DNA from: Paramyrothecium sp. XJ0827
Lineage: Eukaryota > Ascomycota > Sordariomycetes > Hypocreales > Stachybotryaceae
Length of the DNA stretch: 64,000 nt
Direction of reading: 5' to 3'
NCBI GenBank assembly: GCA_020881915.1
Contig: JAJFPB010000004.1
Span: 4,526,001 to 4,590,000, forward strand
How positions within the stretch are numbered: the stretch's first letter is position 1; the number at the start of each line of letters is the position of its first letter. Position numbers and translations under genes: made by a program. Shown here piece after piece: positions 12,372 to 23,762 of this stretch. Under the pieces are notes generated by a model, which was not told the DNA's origin, did not search any database, and saw only the letters and a list, made by a program, of their open reading frames with translations.

Positions 12372-13666
12372 TTAGTGGAACTGTAAAACAGGCACCAACA
12401 CGAATGCAAGACACCACCACCAACCGAGGTTATCTCTACCCCCTCTAGCCGAAGAACCTCCGTCTTCAGTCCCATTGTTAGTTCCGCTCCCTGTACCATT
12501 GGTATCTTCACTGTTAGAACCCGAGCCTGAAGCATTGGACCCATCGTCGTTGCCGGCTCCGCCCGATTCGCTGTCCCCATCAATCAAGGTTAGCTCCAGT
12601 GAACAATCGTCATTCAACGAGAGCTCGTCTCCCAAGGTGTTCGTAACCACCATCTCAGGGCACGAGAAGCCTTCCTCCGAAGGTGCGACAGTAACAGTTG
12701 TAGTGGTGGTGCTTCGAGTGGTTACCGGTACGGTTGTCGTGACAGTTGTGGTGGCCGTTCGTGTTGGATTACAGTTTTGCCGCAGCCGCAAAGCTGCACT
12801 TGGAGGGGCCGCACCATCGGATCCTGACGTAGTTGTAGATGTTGAGTCAGATTCAGGCACTGGCGGAGGCTGGAAACTGAAGTTACAATCATCGCCTAGC
12901 TCGAGCACGGCACCATCAAAGTTCGTAACTGTTATTGGGAGGCAAGTGAATTCCGGATACTCGCTACCCTCCTCGGTAACTTCAGTTACCGCTGAGGTGA
13001 CGGTGCTTGTTGATGTTGAAGTCGTAGTTCTTGTCAAGGTTCTCGTCGGCACAGGGCATTCCTCACAAGAACCAGCCTCTTCGCCGCAGACCTGGGATGT
13101 CCAACATGGCCAAGCCTTATCACCACTTTGGCAACATTGAGCCTTATCCGGTGCGTAGCATTTCTGTCCACAACGACGCTCTCCTGATGGACAGCAATAA
13201 TTCCCTTCGACACAATCTTCGCCGAACTTACAAGCTCCCGTGTAGTCGTCTTCGCAGCAATAGTGAGTCGCCTCTGGATAGCAGGCACTGCGGCCGCAGT
13301 TCTTCTGACCTGGGGCGCAACAGCCAGTGTCGACACACCAAAGCCCGTACGGACAACAAGTTACCCCATAGCAGTCATCTGGTGGATAATCGATCAGTGC
13401 TCGTCTTGGGCGAGGTTTGACATGATGAGGGAACACTGACACCAGTGGCTGTTAGGACACTGAAGACGCGCCTCTAGAGACCGTTTTGATTCAAACTCCT
13501 CCTCCGCAGTCACATTATTGCCGCTAATCGCTTCCCTAGCGTAAGCATCACTGAAGTCACCTCCGGTCAGCGACCGTAAAGACTGGACTGCATCACTTGG
13601 TCTAGAATCGCCGTCTGGCTGCGCATAACAAACGAAAGAGACGAGGGAGATGATTCGGAAGATCAT
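12372..13666 (-). CDS. Cysteine-rich, Ser/Thr-rich, probably GPI-anchored surface protein
   Basis: The N-terminus from the ATG at 13666 is a signal peptide (MIFRIISLVSFVCYAQP). A dense cysteine block follows (about 20 Cys in 100 residues, with CC pairs and CPYGLWC, CCPSGERRCG type knots, like fungal chitin-binding or granulin-like repeats). Then come T/S-rich linkers and two copies of a roughly 35-residue module: [FS]xCPxxVTNxxGxxLxLxDDC near 200-230 and again near 310-345. The C-terminus is a Ser/Gly/Asn spacer ending in a hydrophobic tail (GWWWCLAFVLVPVLQFH), the signal for GPI attachment. The first exon (to about 13476) and the main exon (from about 13420) are in different frames; a 56-nt intron (GTGTCC...CCAAG) joins them but is not the only option. 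Likely wall or membrane surface. Confidence 0.72.
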
Positions 13667-14365
13667 GATCGCCAAGATCGAGTCAAAGTTCAGCCATACG
13701 GAAGACCAACGCCACAAAAGCAGAGCCGCACTGACGACTCAGGAACAGTCTTATTATAAGCGCACCCAGCAGATAGCGCATTTCAGCTGCATGTACGAGA
13801 TACGTTAGCAGGATTGAGCAAGGATAACTATGGGGACCAAACAGAATTAGGCCAATGAGAACTGTAGCACTCACAGCCTTCGACAAGGCTTCAGCACATG
13901 GCTTATGGCCAAATTGGAATGATGGGAACAACCAGCAGGGAAGTCGACAGGGAGCCAAGCCATCGTTCGTGTGAGTGAGGCTCTCGTCCAGGGAAGTGAA
14001 TCCTTTCACACGTGTCATAGAAAGGGCTTCCTTGCCATCAATCTCCGTAAAAAGGTGCACAAACTTGTTGTCTCATTTGCCAACATGTTAATAAGTATAC
14101 CGACACTGCATCTGCAGTGCCTTTTTGCACAAAATTGAACCATTTCCTGGTAACCGTCACATGTTCTAATGTATGCATGACACTTTTCCCTCGATATCTT
14201 TTATCCTCTGGCAAATTGATAGCGATAAGATTGTTAGAAATGTAAAACATGGAGGGAGGGTTCGGAAAGGAACTACCACCAGTCAAGACTAGGAGAATGG
14301 ACAGGTTAAAGTACGAGATGAGTTGGGTGCTATGCACCTTGGCTTCTGGCAAGCGATGAAAGCCT
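13667..14365. other. Intergenic, no gene seen
   Basis: Minus-strand ORFs at 13683-14060 and 14038-14520 have no family signal; the second is antisense to the HET fragment. It may hold unrecognisable upstream debris of that fragment. Confidence 0.4.
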
Positions 14366-14794
14366 TTGTATGGCGAGGAATTCATTGGGTTGGAGAACGT
14401 CGGCGGAGCACGGTTTTCATTTGGTCCGGTTAAGAGTGGCTTCCTCCTCGTGAAGGGGAGGCTTGTTGAGCTGTCAATGAAACCCCAGGGCTGGCGCGAC
14501 CCAGATGGTTCAGATGTCATCCTCCTCAGCGCAGATGACCATGGAAGTGAACAGACGCATGGTGTCGGTCATGCGACAATGGACCCAATGGACGAGGAGC
14601 TGAAGCCAGATGCAAAGGTTCTGTGTCTAGCCATGAGCAAGCGCCGGGTTGGTGGGCAGCGCCCAGTGCCTGTGGAAGGTCTGCTCCTGGCTCGAGTTGA
14701 AGCTAGCAGTGCATTTCGTCGCATAGGTTTCTTCCAAGTCGCAGCTCCTTCAATATTTGGCGAAGCTTGTGCAAAGGTCATTCTTATCGAATGA
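14366..14794 (+). pseudogene. C-terminal fragment of a HET-domain protein
   Basis: The 142-residue frame matches the C-terminal third of HET proteins: GFLLVKGRLVELS (the usual 'G.L...G.l..l' strand), then a serine-poor acidic linker, then VLCLAMSKRR, EGLLLARVE and FRRIGFFQV, the typical ending. No HET motif (ALSYVWG, WT-x-QE) precedes it in any plus-strand frame back to 13.7 kb. I read it as a 5'-truncated remnant. The start at 14366 is only the first ATG in frame. Confidence 0.65.
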
Positions 14795-15055
14795 GATTAT
14801 TTTCCTGCTTCTCGTGGAAAGACTGTCAATGTCTTGCCCATATTGTGGCTTTGAGCATTCGCACAGTCGGCTACATGAAACAGTAGAAATCAGATCGTAG
14901 GTCCTGGGCTTTTCTTCGCCTAAATGACAGCCATAAGTTCCAATTAAAGAGTGCAATCACAATGAAAATGCCGTGGATTACATTCTTACATAGTCTGCTT
15001 CAGGAGGGTGAGGTTTCTTTCGAAAAGAGCCCGAGCCACGTCCTTGTTTTCCTAC

Positions 15056-16260
15056 TTAGACAAGATACAGTTCGGCACCTTCCATGTCCGGGTCATCCAA
15101 GCCAATACCGGGCCAGCATTCCAAGATGCCGATGCGCTCAAAACGTGCCTTGGCCCTGTCCACAAGCGAGAGAACCAAACAGTGCACTCCTCCCGTCTCG
15201 GCCCAAACAAGGCACATGACTTCAGTGCCGGATGCGATAAATCCCTTGTGCTGCGGGTCATCAAATGTGTAGTCCTTCGCAAACGTGGCGAGGCAGCGGC
15301 TGTCGCCCTTTCGACAAAGGCCAAAGGGTGCCTTGTCCCATTCGCTTCGTGGTTCCAGATTTATTCTGCTTCGTCGATCAAGTCGGGCCACGGCTTCAGT
15401 CCATTCGCGTCCGTGAAGCAGAACTGCGTAGAAGAGGGGACCAGCCACGTGGAGTACTGCCTTCTGGGTGATTGCCATGTATGGATCGCCGACGTAGTCG
15501 ATGGAGCTATCTATGATTGAGATGTTGAAGCTGGCAAATGAATCATGAAAGTCGATGGCGCTCGAGGTGGCTGCCCAGGACCAAGTAGGTATCGCGACTG
15601 CTGCCGGCCGTGGTTGTGGCCGCGATGCAAGCCTCCACAGCAGACCCATGCCGGGCGAGGACCCACCGATGAAGAGACCACACATGTATTGCTGGACCCT
15701 GTGGGTGTCTTGAGAGCTCCGCTGGCGTGCGTCAAACTTTCTGGCAATCCCGGCCAGCGCCGGTAGCCTGTCCTTCTCGAATGAAAAGTCCCGTCTCGTG
15801 TACTCGCGAATCACATCAGGCCACTCCATCAGATAGGATCCGAGCTCGTTATGGGCGATAGGCACACCGCCATTGTCTTTACCATCAAACACATAGGTGC
15901 CACACTCGCAGGCCAATGATTGGTTACACCGCCAGAGCATTTCAGCCTTCGTGAACTGCAGCAAGCGGCGTGGGAGAACAAACTCCTGCTACGTCCATCC
16001 ACGCTTGCATAGGGGAAAGTCCGCAGGCTCCAGGGACCGAGAGTATTTCGGGTGCGGATGGGTTGGTCCACTGGGAAGTACTTCCCTGACGTAAAACTGT
16101 ATCCCTTTGACGCGGCCGAGGGATTCCCCTCTATACGTTTCGCCCCTGTCTTGGAATAGACTCTCGCCGCCCGAGTTACACGACGTAGCGGCCACGGTCA
16201 GCGTCTAAATCGTCCTGCGCTGTGCAGACTAGTGCCTGGACTCACCCTGAATAAAGCGGG
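15056..16260 (-). pseudogene. HET-domain protein pseudogene with an in-frame stop
   Basis: On the minus strand a HET reading frame runs from about 16260 to 15056. TLTVAAT opens the first visible block after a 50-nt intron (GTGAGT...GATTTAG). IQFYVREVLP and then CKRGWT follow, a TAG stop (15989-15991) falls exactly inside the normally invariant R-G-W-T-x-Q-E, and the frame goes on at once as QEFVLPRRLLQFTKAEMLWRC. The C-terminal half (302 codons, 15964-15056) is intact, including PTWSWAA and ARFERIG. The N-terminal HET motif is not found upstream. One nonsense change plus a missing 5' end makes this a pseudogene. It converges on the HET fragment at 14.4 kb. Confidence 0.75.
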
Positions 16261-16429
16261 AACAAGTGGTGCGAATATTTGGGTGCCGAAGAGCTCAGTT
16301 TCAGTGAAACAACAGCGCATGCATCCTCACCTTGATATTTAGCCCGTGTCTAGTTGTGGACCTGAAAGTGACTAGAAATGGCAATACAAGCACCACCCAA
16401 GCTACAATTGCTAGTAACGAGGATTTTTA

Positions 16430-17621
16430 TCAACTTGTGGAGTGCACAAAAGTAGGATACGGAATTAATTCTTCGTTACGCGGTAGCCCCGAGGGTAGCG
16501 TGACAGAGACTTCGGAGACAAAGTCGCCTTCGACGATGAAAATTGTCCAGAAAAGACGGCTCAACTCGTCAGGGATAGCGGACGAGATCTCTCCCTGTGA
16601 GTATACTCGGGCAGGAGCCTCGCACTTGGCAGCTGAGGTGTGAGCCCAAGAAAAGGATTCCAACACTCTGCCTTTAGCACCGCAATACAAACTGCCTAAA
16701 TTAGCACAAACATATAACGTGCATCGATCATAGGAGACGATACCATGCCAACATTGTACATTGGGCAGCGGCAAGTACGTTCTACGAGGATACATGTCCC
16801 AACAGTAGCTTAGCCTTGCCCTAGATACTCTCTTCTTCATAATTGCCGCTGATATGTCCCTCTTGCTGGAGCCTTATCATATTGCAGTTCTTTTCCATGA
16901 ACGACCCAAAGCACAAAACCGGGAGGAGGGCATACTGGCTGAAAGACACCATCTGCCCGTCAGCGTGGTTGGGACGAGCATCTTCCGCAACGACTGCATC
17001 ATAGATCTTCCATATCTCTACAGCAGATAGCAAAGGAAAGAAAACATTGATATGCGAAAAATATGCATTAATGAACTGGCGATGACGGGAAGCTGCGTCC
17101 GAGTTTTCTATGTATAGTCTCCACAACGAGGCTGGGAGTCCTGTGAAATCTGGTCCTATACCGAAAGACACCTTGGTGACATCTATATCGCGAGGCTCAA
17201 CCGTGGGCTGGGTTGCCTCGGAGAGAAGTTGACGTACAATTGGCCACGAGTAGACATGATTCGCATTCGCGGTATGTGAACGAGGAATCCGTATCTCAAG
17301 ATCAAAGGCTTGTCCACCACTATCCTGAAGCTCTCGTCGCTCTGACGGCCGTGGTTCCCTTCCTGGTTCTTGGGCTTTTTAAGAGCTTGGATTGGTAAGA
17401 CGATCCACTAGCAGCTGGATACACTCGAGGAGGACCTGCGTGTTGTAGTCAATCCGCGGTTGCTGGGAGTCGCAGTAGACGCAATCAATGTTGTGCATAG
17501 CACAGCAGCCACATCGTGGTTGCACTGTATCGCATCGTGTCTTGCGCATCCGACAAGCAACGCATGCTTGAACCACCCGCCGCCGGGTGGGGAAACGAGA
17601 AGCCGCGGAATACTGTTCCAT
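16430..17621 (-). pseudogene. Zn2Cys6 transcription factor, interrupted
   Basis: The N-terminus carries a perfect fungal binuclear zinc cluster, CX2CX6CX6CX2CX6C (Cys20, 23, 30, 37, 40, 47), after a basic stretch. The same frame continues for 800 nt with one TAA at 17379-17381. Downstream residues match the start of the fungal TF domain (LWRLYIENSD...FSHINVFFPLLS). A frame change follows at about 16821-16840, and the next frame holds ELSRLFWTIFIVEGDFVSEVS, a typical middle-homology helix. The protein then ends at about 16430, several hundred residues short of normal. An unseen intron might cross the TAA, but none with good signals keeps frame. Probably a decaying or truncated regulator. Confidence 0.62.
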
Positions 17622-18242
17622 GTCTCACATTATCGTCTATTAGGTGTGTCGATTCAGTTCCTGTCGACGGCAATGGCTCAACGTGATAACCGTGGCAAGT
17701 GGTTGAAACACGGCCTTGTCGGGCCGCAGCAATAGAAGCATCACCTGAATCAATGGTAGCAACAATTGATGTCTAGAGGCCAAGTCATCCAGCACTTGGC
17801 TTCTGCTCCCAGGATGAATAACGAGTTAAGTTTATGTGGTCTTGGGTGTCTCTGGCTAGAAATAATGTGATCCATATCATTAGGTAAGCCGGGCTTGTGG
17901 TGGACCTGGAATGGGTAGCTTTAGGGTAGGACCTGATTTTCTAGTGGGCGCAGGGTTGGCTCGGTCAACATGATGATGTTAACATTTATGTTGGAGGATC
18001 ATGAACAAAGTAAATAAATCGCAAAAACTGAATATCCTGTATTCTATTTAGTATAAGTGACGATATTGAACACCAGAGTAAAATGCGCTATCCATCTTTA
18101 TTGATAAGTATAGGATGTATGTTTCAACTAGAGTGATAACAATCAATCAACCAAGCATTTGAACCTTCACTGAGCGCAGGGGCTTTGCCGTGGTTTTGCG
18201 CGACTCGTCAAGCGCCTGCTCAGCGCCTAGCTGCTCGGAGCC
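17622..18242. other. Intergenic, divergent
   Basis: AT-rich shared upstream region of the Zn2Cys6 remnant (-) and the NLR (+). No element I can name. Confidence 0.45.
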
Positions 18243-21200
18243 ATGGACATCCTGACATCACTCGTCACCGCATCGGTAGGGTATCTGTTCTATGCCGTGG
18301 TTATATCCGACAATCTCTTTCACCGAGTATGGAGTGTTACGATACTCGCATTCGTGGTCATAGTAGCCTCCCTGGCGACCCTACCACTGTCGCTTTACAC
18401 GATCCCTCTCTCGCTCGCCGGCCTTCTCACGTTAGGCATCTGCCTCTGGTTGTCACCTCTTCATGTGTTCTTCGTGCCGCTGCGGGGCACAAACCCCGGG
18501 AAGCGCTTTCAGATCGTGCCTGCGGGAGCGGCCGACAAGCCCGCCGATCGTAACGCTCCGCCGCCTTCACCTACCTACTCCGTCGAGTTCGTACCGCCTC
18601 GCTTCTCCCGCACATCCGCAAGATTGAGCAAGCGTCTCTGACTGCACTAATTCTAGCATCGTTGCCGTTCATGGACTCGCCTCTAACCCGAAGACGACCT
18701 GGAACTCGCGTACAGAGGCAGCCGTGGACGATTCCGGTGTTCTCGTTGAGTTCATGTGGCTCCGCGACAGCCTCGTCCAGGAGGGCTTCCGCCCGCGCGC
18801 CATGATCTTCAGACACGACACTATCTGGGAGGCGAATGCTGTCAGAAAGTCTCTTCACGACCACGGCAACGACTTGATTCGCGCTCTGCATCACGAGCGA
18901 GGCGATATAAAGGTGAGGGCCAATTCCTCTTACCATACGTAATTCAGCTAGTGCTAATGCGATGTGTCGATTCAGGATGAGAAGAGACCAATCATCTTCA
19001 TCGGACACAGTTTCGGCGGCCTCATAATCAAACAGGTGAGTTCTGCCGCTCTCGATTGGTGCTTATCCGCCGCTGATGGGATGAGAGGCTCTGGTGAATG
19101 CGAGCTTGAGGCCTAAGCACCAGTCGTGCCGCGATATCTACAAGAACACTATCGGGTTCATATTCATGGGGACTCCGCACAGGGGTGCCCACTTCACCAC
19201 GCTGGGGAAGCTTGTGTCGCTGTTGAGCTACTGGAGGGGGTCGAGTATCGACATGCTGGAGGTTACCAGCCCCAGATCTAGCATCCTCAGGCCCCTGCAA
19301 GAGGACTTCATGACCTATATCGGACAGGAAGACGCTTGCGGGATACAAAACGTGGCGTGCGTCTTCGAAGCCGTGCCTGAATCGCTCCTGGGGATACCAA
19401 CTGTTCCGGTAAGCAAACCCCAATCCGGGACTTGCCGCCTGCTGACACCGTCTTCTAGGTCGTTGAGGAGTTCTCAGCTGTCATTGACGGCTCCGTCAAG
19501 ATAGGGATCGAGAAGAGACATCGCGAGATCCAGCGATTCAACTCTGGTCAGGACGCTGGCTACCGTGACATAGTTGGGTGCATGAAAGACTGGTCAGTTA
19601 TTCAAGCACACTACTCCCAGTTTCACCTTTTTTCGGAGTTGTTGCTGAAGTAGAGGAATGTTTCCGCTCTTCAGACGAGCATACTCCTAAAACACCTGAA
19701 GTAAGCCCATTGTTGACTCGGGAATGCAAAGGGTCGAAAAGCACCGAGAGAATATGATGATACAGCAGAGTAAGCTCCAGTCGATTCGTTCCAACCTAGA
19801 ACAAACAGCATCTAAAGCATCAACAGGTAGCGAGGAAATTTTACGACAAATCATGCACGAATTTGACTTCGAAAAGTTCCTGCAAATAGTCTTGGGGATA
19901 TGTGAGAAAGTACACATAGACGTGCCGCGGCGATATCTGTCCAACGACCAGCTGCTTTACTGGGTTTTCAAGAACGTGGATTATGAGGAATGGGCCACCT
20001 CGGACACATTTAGCTCTCTCTTAATCACTGACCCATCAAGACATGGCATTCAATACATCCAAAGTCATCTTACAGACCTTCAGAGGGAGAGGGTGTCGGA
20101 GGGGCACCATGTCATTCTTGATTGCTTCTTCACGGATGCCAAAGATATACTGGAGCACCGCTTTCCCCACACCCTCTTCTACCAGTTCATTTCTCAGCTC
20201 CCAAAAGAGCAGAAGAGGCCTGCTTCCGAACGTTTTCTTCAGACTCTCCTGGAGAGGGGGATCAGAAGCAATGGTAGTGTGGTGAAGTTCGAACATAGGC
20301 TATCATGGCATGATAAATGAGCAACATCTTATTAGGGGCAGAGCTGCCGGACGTCTTCACCGCCTTAGAGTATTCTATCTCGAGAGCTGCGGATGTAGAG
20401 TTGTCGCTCATCTTTGGGGGCCGGGACGGCGACGAGATCATTTCAAGCGTGAAGGCATTTGTGTCAAGGCTGGAATAGAGGAATGTCCCGCTCAGGGTCC
20501 TGTACTTGGCTAACTCTACCAAGGACCTTATGGTTGTCAAAGACGGCATGCGGCACATTCCTTACAACTACGAGAGGAAAGGTAAATCCTCACAGGAAAT
20601 CGGTCAACAAGACAAGGCGCTAAAAACTACAGAATGCCTGAGCTGTCTGCGATCTAGCAAGAAACGATACGATCTAATATCGAGCGAGCACGAAGGGTCG
20701 TTTGAGTGGTAAGTCATTTCAGGGCGTTCATTTCCCTTTTAGCCGTGTTTGGAGTCGACTCTGAGTTGATACACGTCCGTACTCTTCATGCATGCAGAAT
20801 TTGTCTCAAAATCCCCATGTAACTGCCAACTCTGAATTGTCAATAGGCTCTGGCGGCACCGTAGCTACAGAGAGTGGTCTAGGTCGATTAGATCGCGCCT
20901 CCTCTTCATCGAGGGCAAGCCGGGAAGCGGTAAGAGCACACTCGCGAAATATTTCAAGAACCAACTCCTCGATCACGAGTCAACCGCCACGGATGCCATC
21001 ATCGCCGACTTCTTCTATAGTAACCGAGGCGGCGTAATTGAGACCGACCACTCCAACATGCTGCAGTCAATTCTGTACGACATCCTAGACCAGAACGAGG
21101 TTTTCTTCTATCACTTTCAACGACCATTCCGCGAGTACCAGGCCTTGCTGCCGCATATGGAGCCTCGTGAGCGCAAGGAACACTTCTACGAGCTCCTGAA

Positions 21201-22994
21201 GGTGATCACGTCGCTGAAGAGCCACCCCCATCCCGAGAAGATCTACCTGATCCTTGATGCCATTGATGAGTCCGACAATACCGACCGGCAGAACTTCATC
21301 GACATGCTGTCCGGATGGTGCCGGGAGTCGCAGTGTTGCGTGGTCAAGATGTTCATCGCCAGCCGGCCGGTAGACGAGCTCGATGAACATGGAGAGTCCA
21401 CGAGCCACATCCTGCTGCAAAACGAGACTCGAAAGGACATCGAGAACTTCGCAACCTCGTTCCTGAGCAGCGGTCTCTTGCGGCTTACAGGCAGCTTCCT
21501 CCACGAAGCCACCGAGTACGTCGTAAGAGAGGCTCACGGGGTCTTCATGTGGGTGCAATTGATCAGGGAAGAGCTGCGACCCCTCGCCGGGAGGTACCGG
21601 GAGAGCGAGATACTCGACAAGCTGAAGGACCCGCCAACTGAGCTGACTGCATTCTACATGCACATCCTGGGAACATTCAACGCCGCACCACCGAGGGGGT
21701 AGGGATGTTGGAGCTGGCCCTGTTTACGAAGCGCAACCTCAGCCCAGAAGAGTACCGCGGTGCACTCGCAATCCCCAACGATATCAACGCAAAATTTGAC
21801 CCCAGCAACGAAGTCTTTCGGAGGAACCTGCTTCACGGCATCGAGCGCCACATCGTGGCCTGCGGGCGCAACTACCTGGAGATCAAGGAGTGGCAAGGTA
21901 CGACAGCCGTGGGGCCAAAGCGCACGCCCACAAGCCCGACTTAGATAGCTAACTACGATGGCGGGAGTGCGGACTGTGCAAATCATGCACCGGACGGTAT
22001 ACACCTTCTTTCAGTCGGCAGAAGCCAAGAGCGCGACGGTCAGGATGAACCCCGAGACTGCGAATCGCAACATATCAGTAACCTGCATCCGGTATCTCCT
22101 CGTGTGCGCTGCGTACACCGCGCTCGAGGGCAAAATCCCAGACATTACGCTATGGACCTCGAAGGAGTTCGATCAGTACGCGCGGTTCCTTGAAGATATG
22201 CCGCTGCTAAGCTACGTGTTGGACTGCGCCAAGACTCACATTGATGCAGCGATTGGTTCCCCGAAGATTGACAATATCCTGTCAATTGCCTCGCGAAAGA
22301 TCGCAACCGCTCCTCTCGGCTGTGTGCTGGAACTGTGGGCCAATAGCCCTCTACACACAAGCCCAGTCGACACGGTGGCCAAGGTCTTCCATATCTTTAG
22401 ATCGCGGCTGTTGTTTGCCGCAATCAGCCTGGGGCTCGTGGAGACGGTCAAGACCCTGTTGGCTGCAGGGGCAGTGGTGAGCTTTCACAAGCAGAAGAAA
22501 ACTCCGCTCGCCCTCGCGGCAAGCCTGGGACACGCCCGTATAGTGAAACTCCTTCTCGAAAACAAAGTTGACATTGAACAGCGAGGAGATTCCGAAGTCG
22601 GGGGTAGCGCCCTCCTCTGGGCAGCGTCCGGAGGGCACGAAGAAGCGACGCGACTGTTGCTCGAATACAAGGCAGATGTCCACGCGCGGGATGATAAAGC
22701 GCAGACTGCCCTCCACAAGGCTGCATTAGAAGGTCACGAGCCAGTCGTCCGGATGCTGATAAGCTCAAAGGAGAGGTGGAAGTGAGAGACGAGGCTGGAC
22801 AGACGCCAACACAAGTAGCAGCTTGGTTCAGGCGGGCGGCAGTCTTGCAGCTGCTCCAGGACTTCCAAGTGGACATCAACACGCAGGATGAACTGGGACG
22901 AAAGCCACTCCACAATGCGGTCGGCCCGGGGGATGACGCTGTCGTCGCTCTTCATTCACGCCACAAAAAAAAACCCAAAAACGACTGTGTTTAA
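18243..22994 (+). pseudogene. NLR-type protein: membrane segments, alpha/beta hydrolase, two NACHT-like blocks, ankyrin repeats; disrupted
   Basis: The ATG at 18243 (GAGCCATGG) starts a segment with three hydrophobic helices. Next is a PGAP1/SesB-like alpha/beta hydrolase: IVAVHGL, nucleophile elbow GHSFGG, then MGTPHRG, spread over exons with clear introns at 18913-18975, 19036-19087 and 19409-19458. A first NACHT-like block (about 19724-20560) keeps the strands and helices but has LITDPSRHGIQ where the P-loop should be and LIFGGRDGD where Walker B should be. A canonical NACHT follows after intron 20709-20846: GKPGSGKST (20914-20940) and YLILDAIDE (21241-21270). A winged-helix-like region and three to four ankyrin repeats end it. 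Lesions: TAG at 20476-20478, a 1-nt frameshift near 21680, another near 22757, and an unbridged frame change at 18580-18660. The architecture is a fungal allorecognition/immune receptor; as read, it cannot make a full protein. Confidence 0.72.
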
Positions 22995-23762
22995 TTTCTT
23001 CATATGTGTGAAGGCTTTCGAAAATAAAGCATTAGTCTCTTGAGAAGATGCCTTCAGCTAGAACACTCATTGAGCCTCGGCTACTCACAACCACAGACAG
23101 GGATTCCGGATGGAGCCGAGCCACCGTCAAGGTTGCAAGAGCGCAACCAACATTTGTTACCCCCACATCCACTGAACAATGTTGGTTGCATGCACCGTCA
23201 GGAGCCTGGCGCGACATGGCTCAGACCTAATCCGATTCATTGGATGCTCCACTGCAGCAATTTGATTAAGGATCTGGTGGCTGGTGGTCATTTGTCGCAG
23301 CCTCGTCTAACCGCCCTTCTAACTCCAAATCGGAGGTTACACTCGTCATAAACACTTTCTTCAATGCTATATGACTGGTGTGTGGATAAGGCCGGAGATA
23401 ATGAGGCCCATGGCCGCATGTTCGTTGAACCACACCATGTTTCGGACAATGAGGCGGAGTACGGTCAATCATTAATGGCTCCCACATCGAAGGCAGGCAA
23501 TTCTCGGCCTTTTCCTGTTCTATTTTTGGACATCCAGATGTTGGTAGCAATGCATTTGTCGTGGATCATTCAATTAGGACGCAAACACGGCAGGCAAACT
23601 TTCCCCATCGCATCGAAGCACACACCAAAATTTGTATCGCCACCACGGCCTTGCCTGCTCGCATTTATTTTCAGCTTTCTTCAATACTTCATTTTTACAT
23701 AAATCTTCCCCACTTAAATAAAATAACTCTAGAAAGACTTCCTGATAAGCCTATTATTCAAC
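22995..23762. other. Intergenic, promoter of the dynamin-like gene
   Basis: No supported gene. The last 100 nt before the ATG are AT-rich, with CT and TTTACATAAAT stretches suited to a core promoter. Small ORFs at 23040-23700 lack any family signal. Confidence 0.45.

Noticed and set aside
12475..13140. 221-codon plus-strand ORF
   Set aside because: It is the mirror of the Ser/Thr-rich minus-strand GPI-type gene, and its composition is what the antisense of such repeats gives.
14038..14520. 160-codon minus-strand ORF
   Set aside because: Overlaps the HET C-terminal fragment in antisense and has no recognisable feature.
21085..21663. 192-codon minus-strand ORF
   Set aside because: Antisense to the canonical NACHT exon, with no domain of its own.
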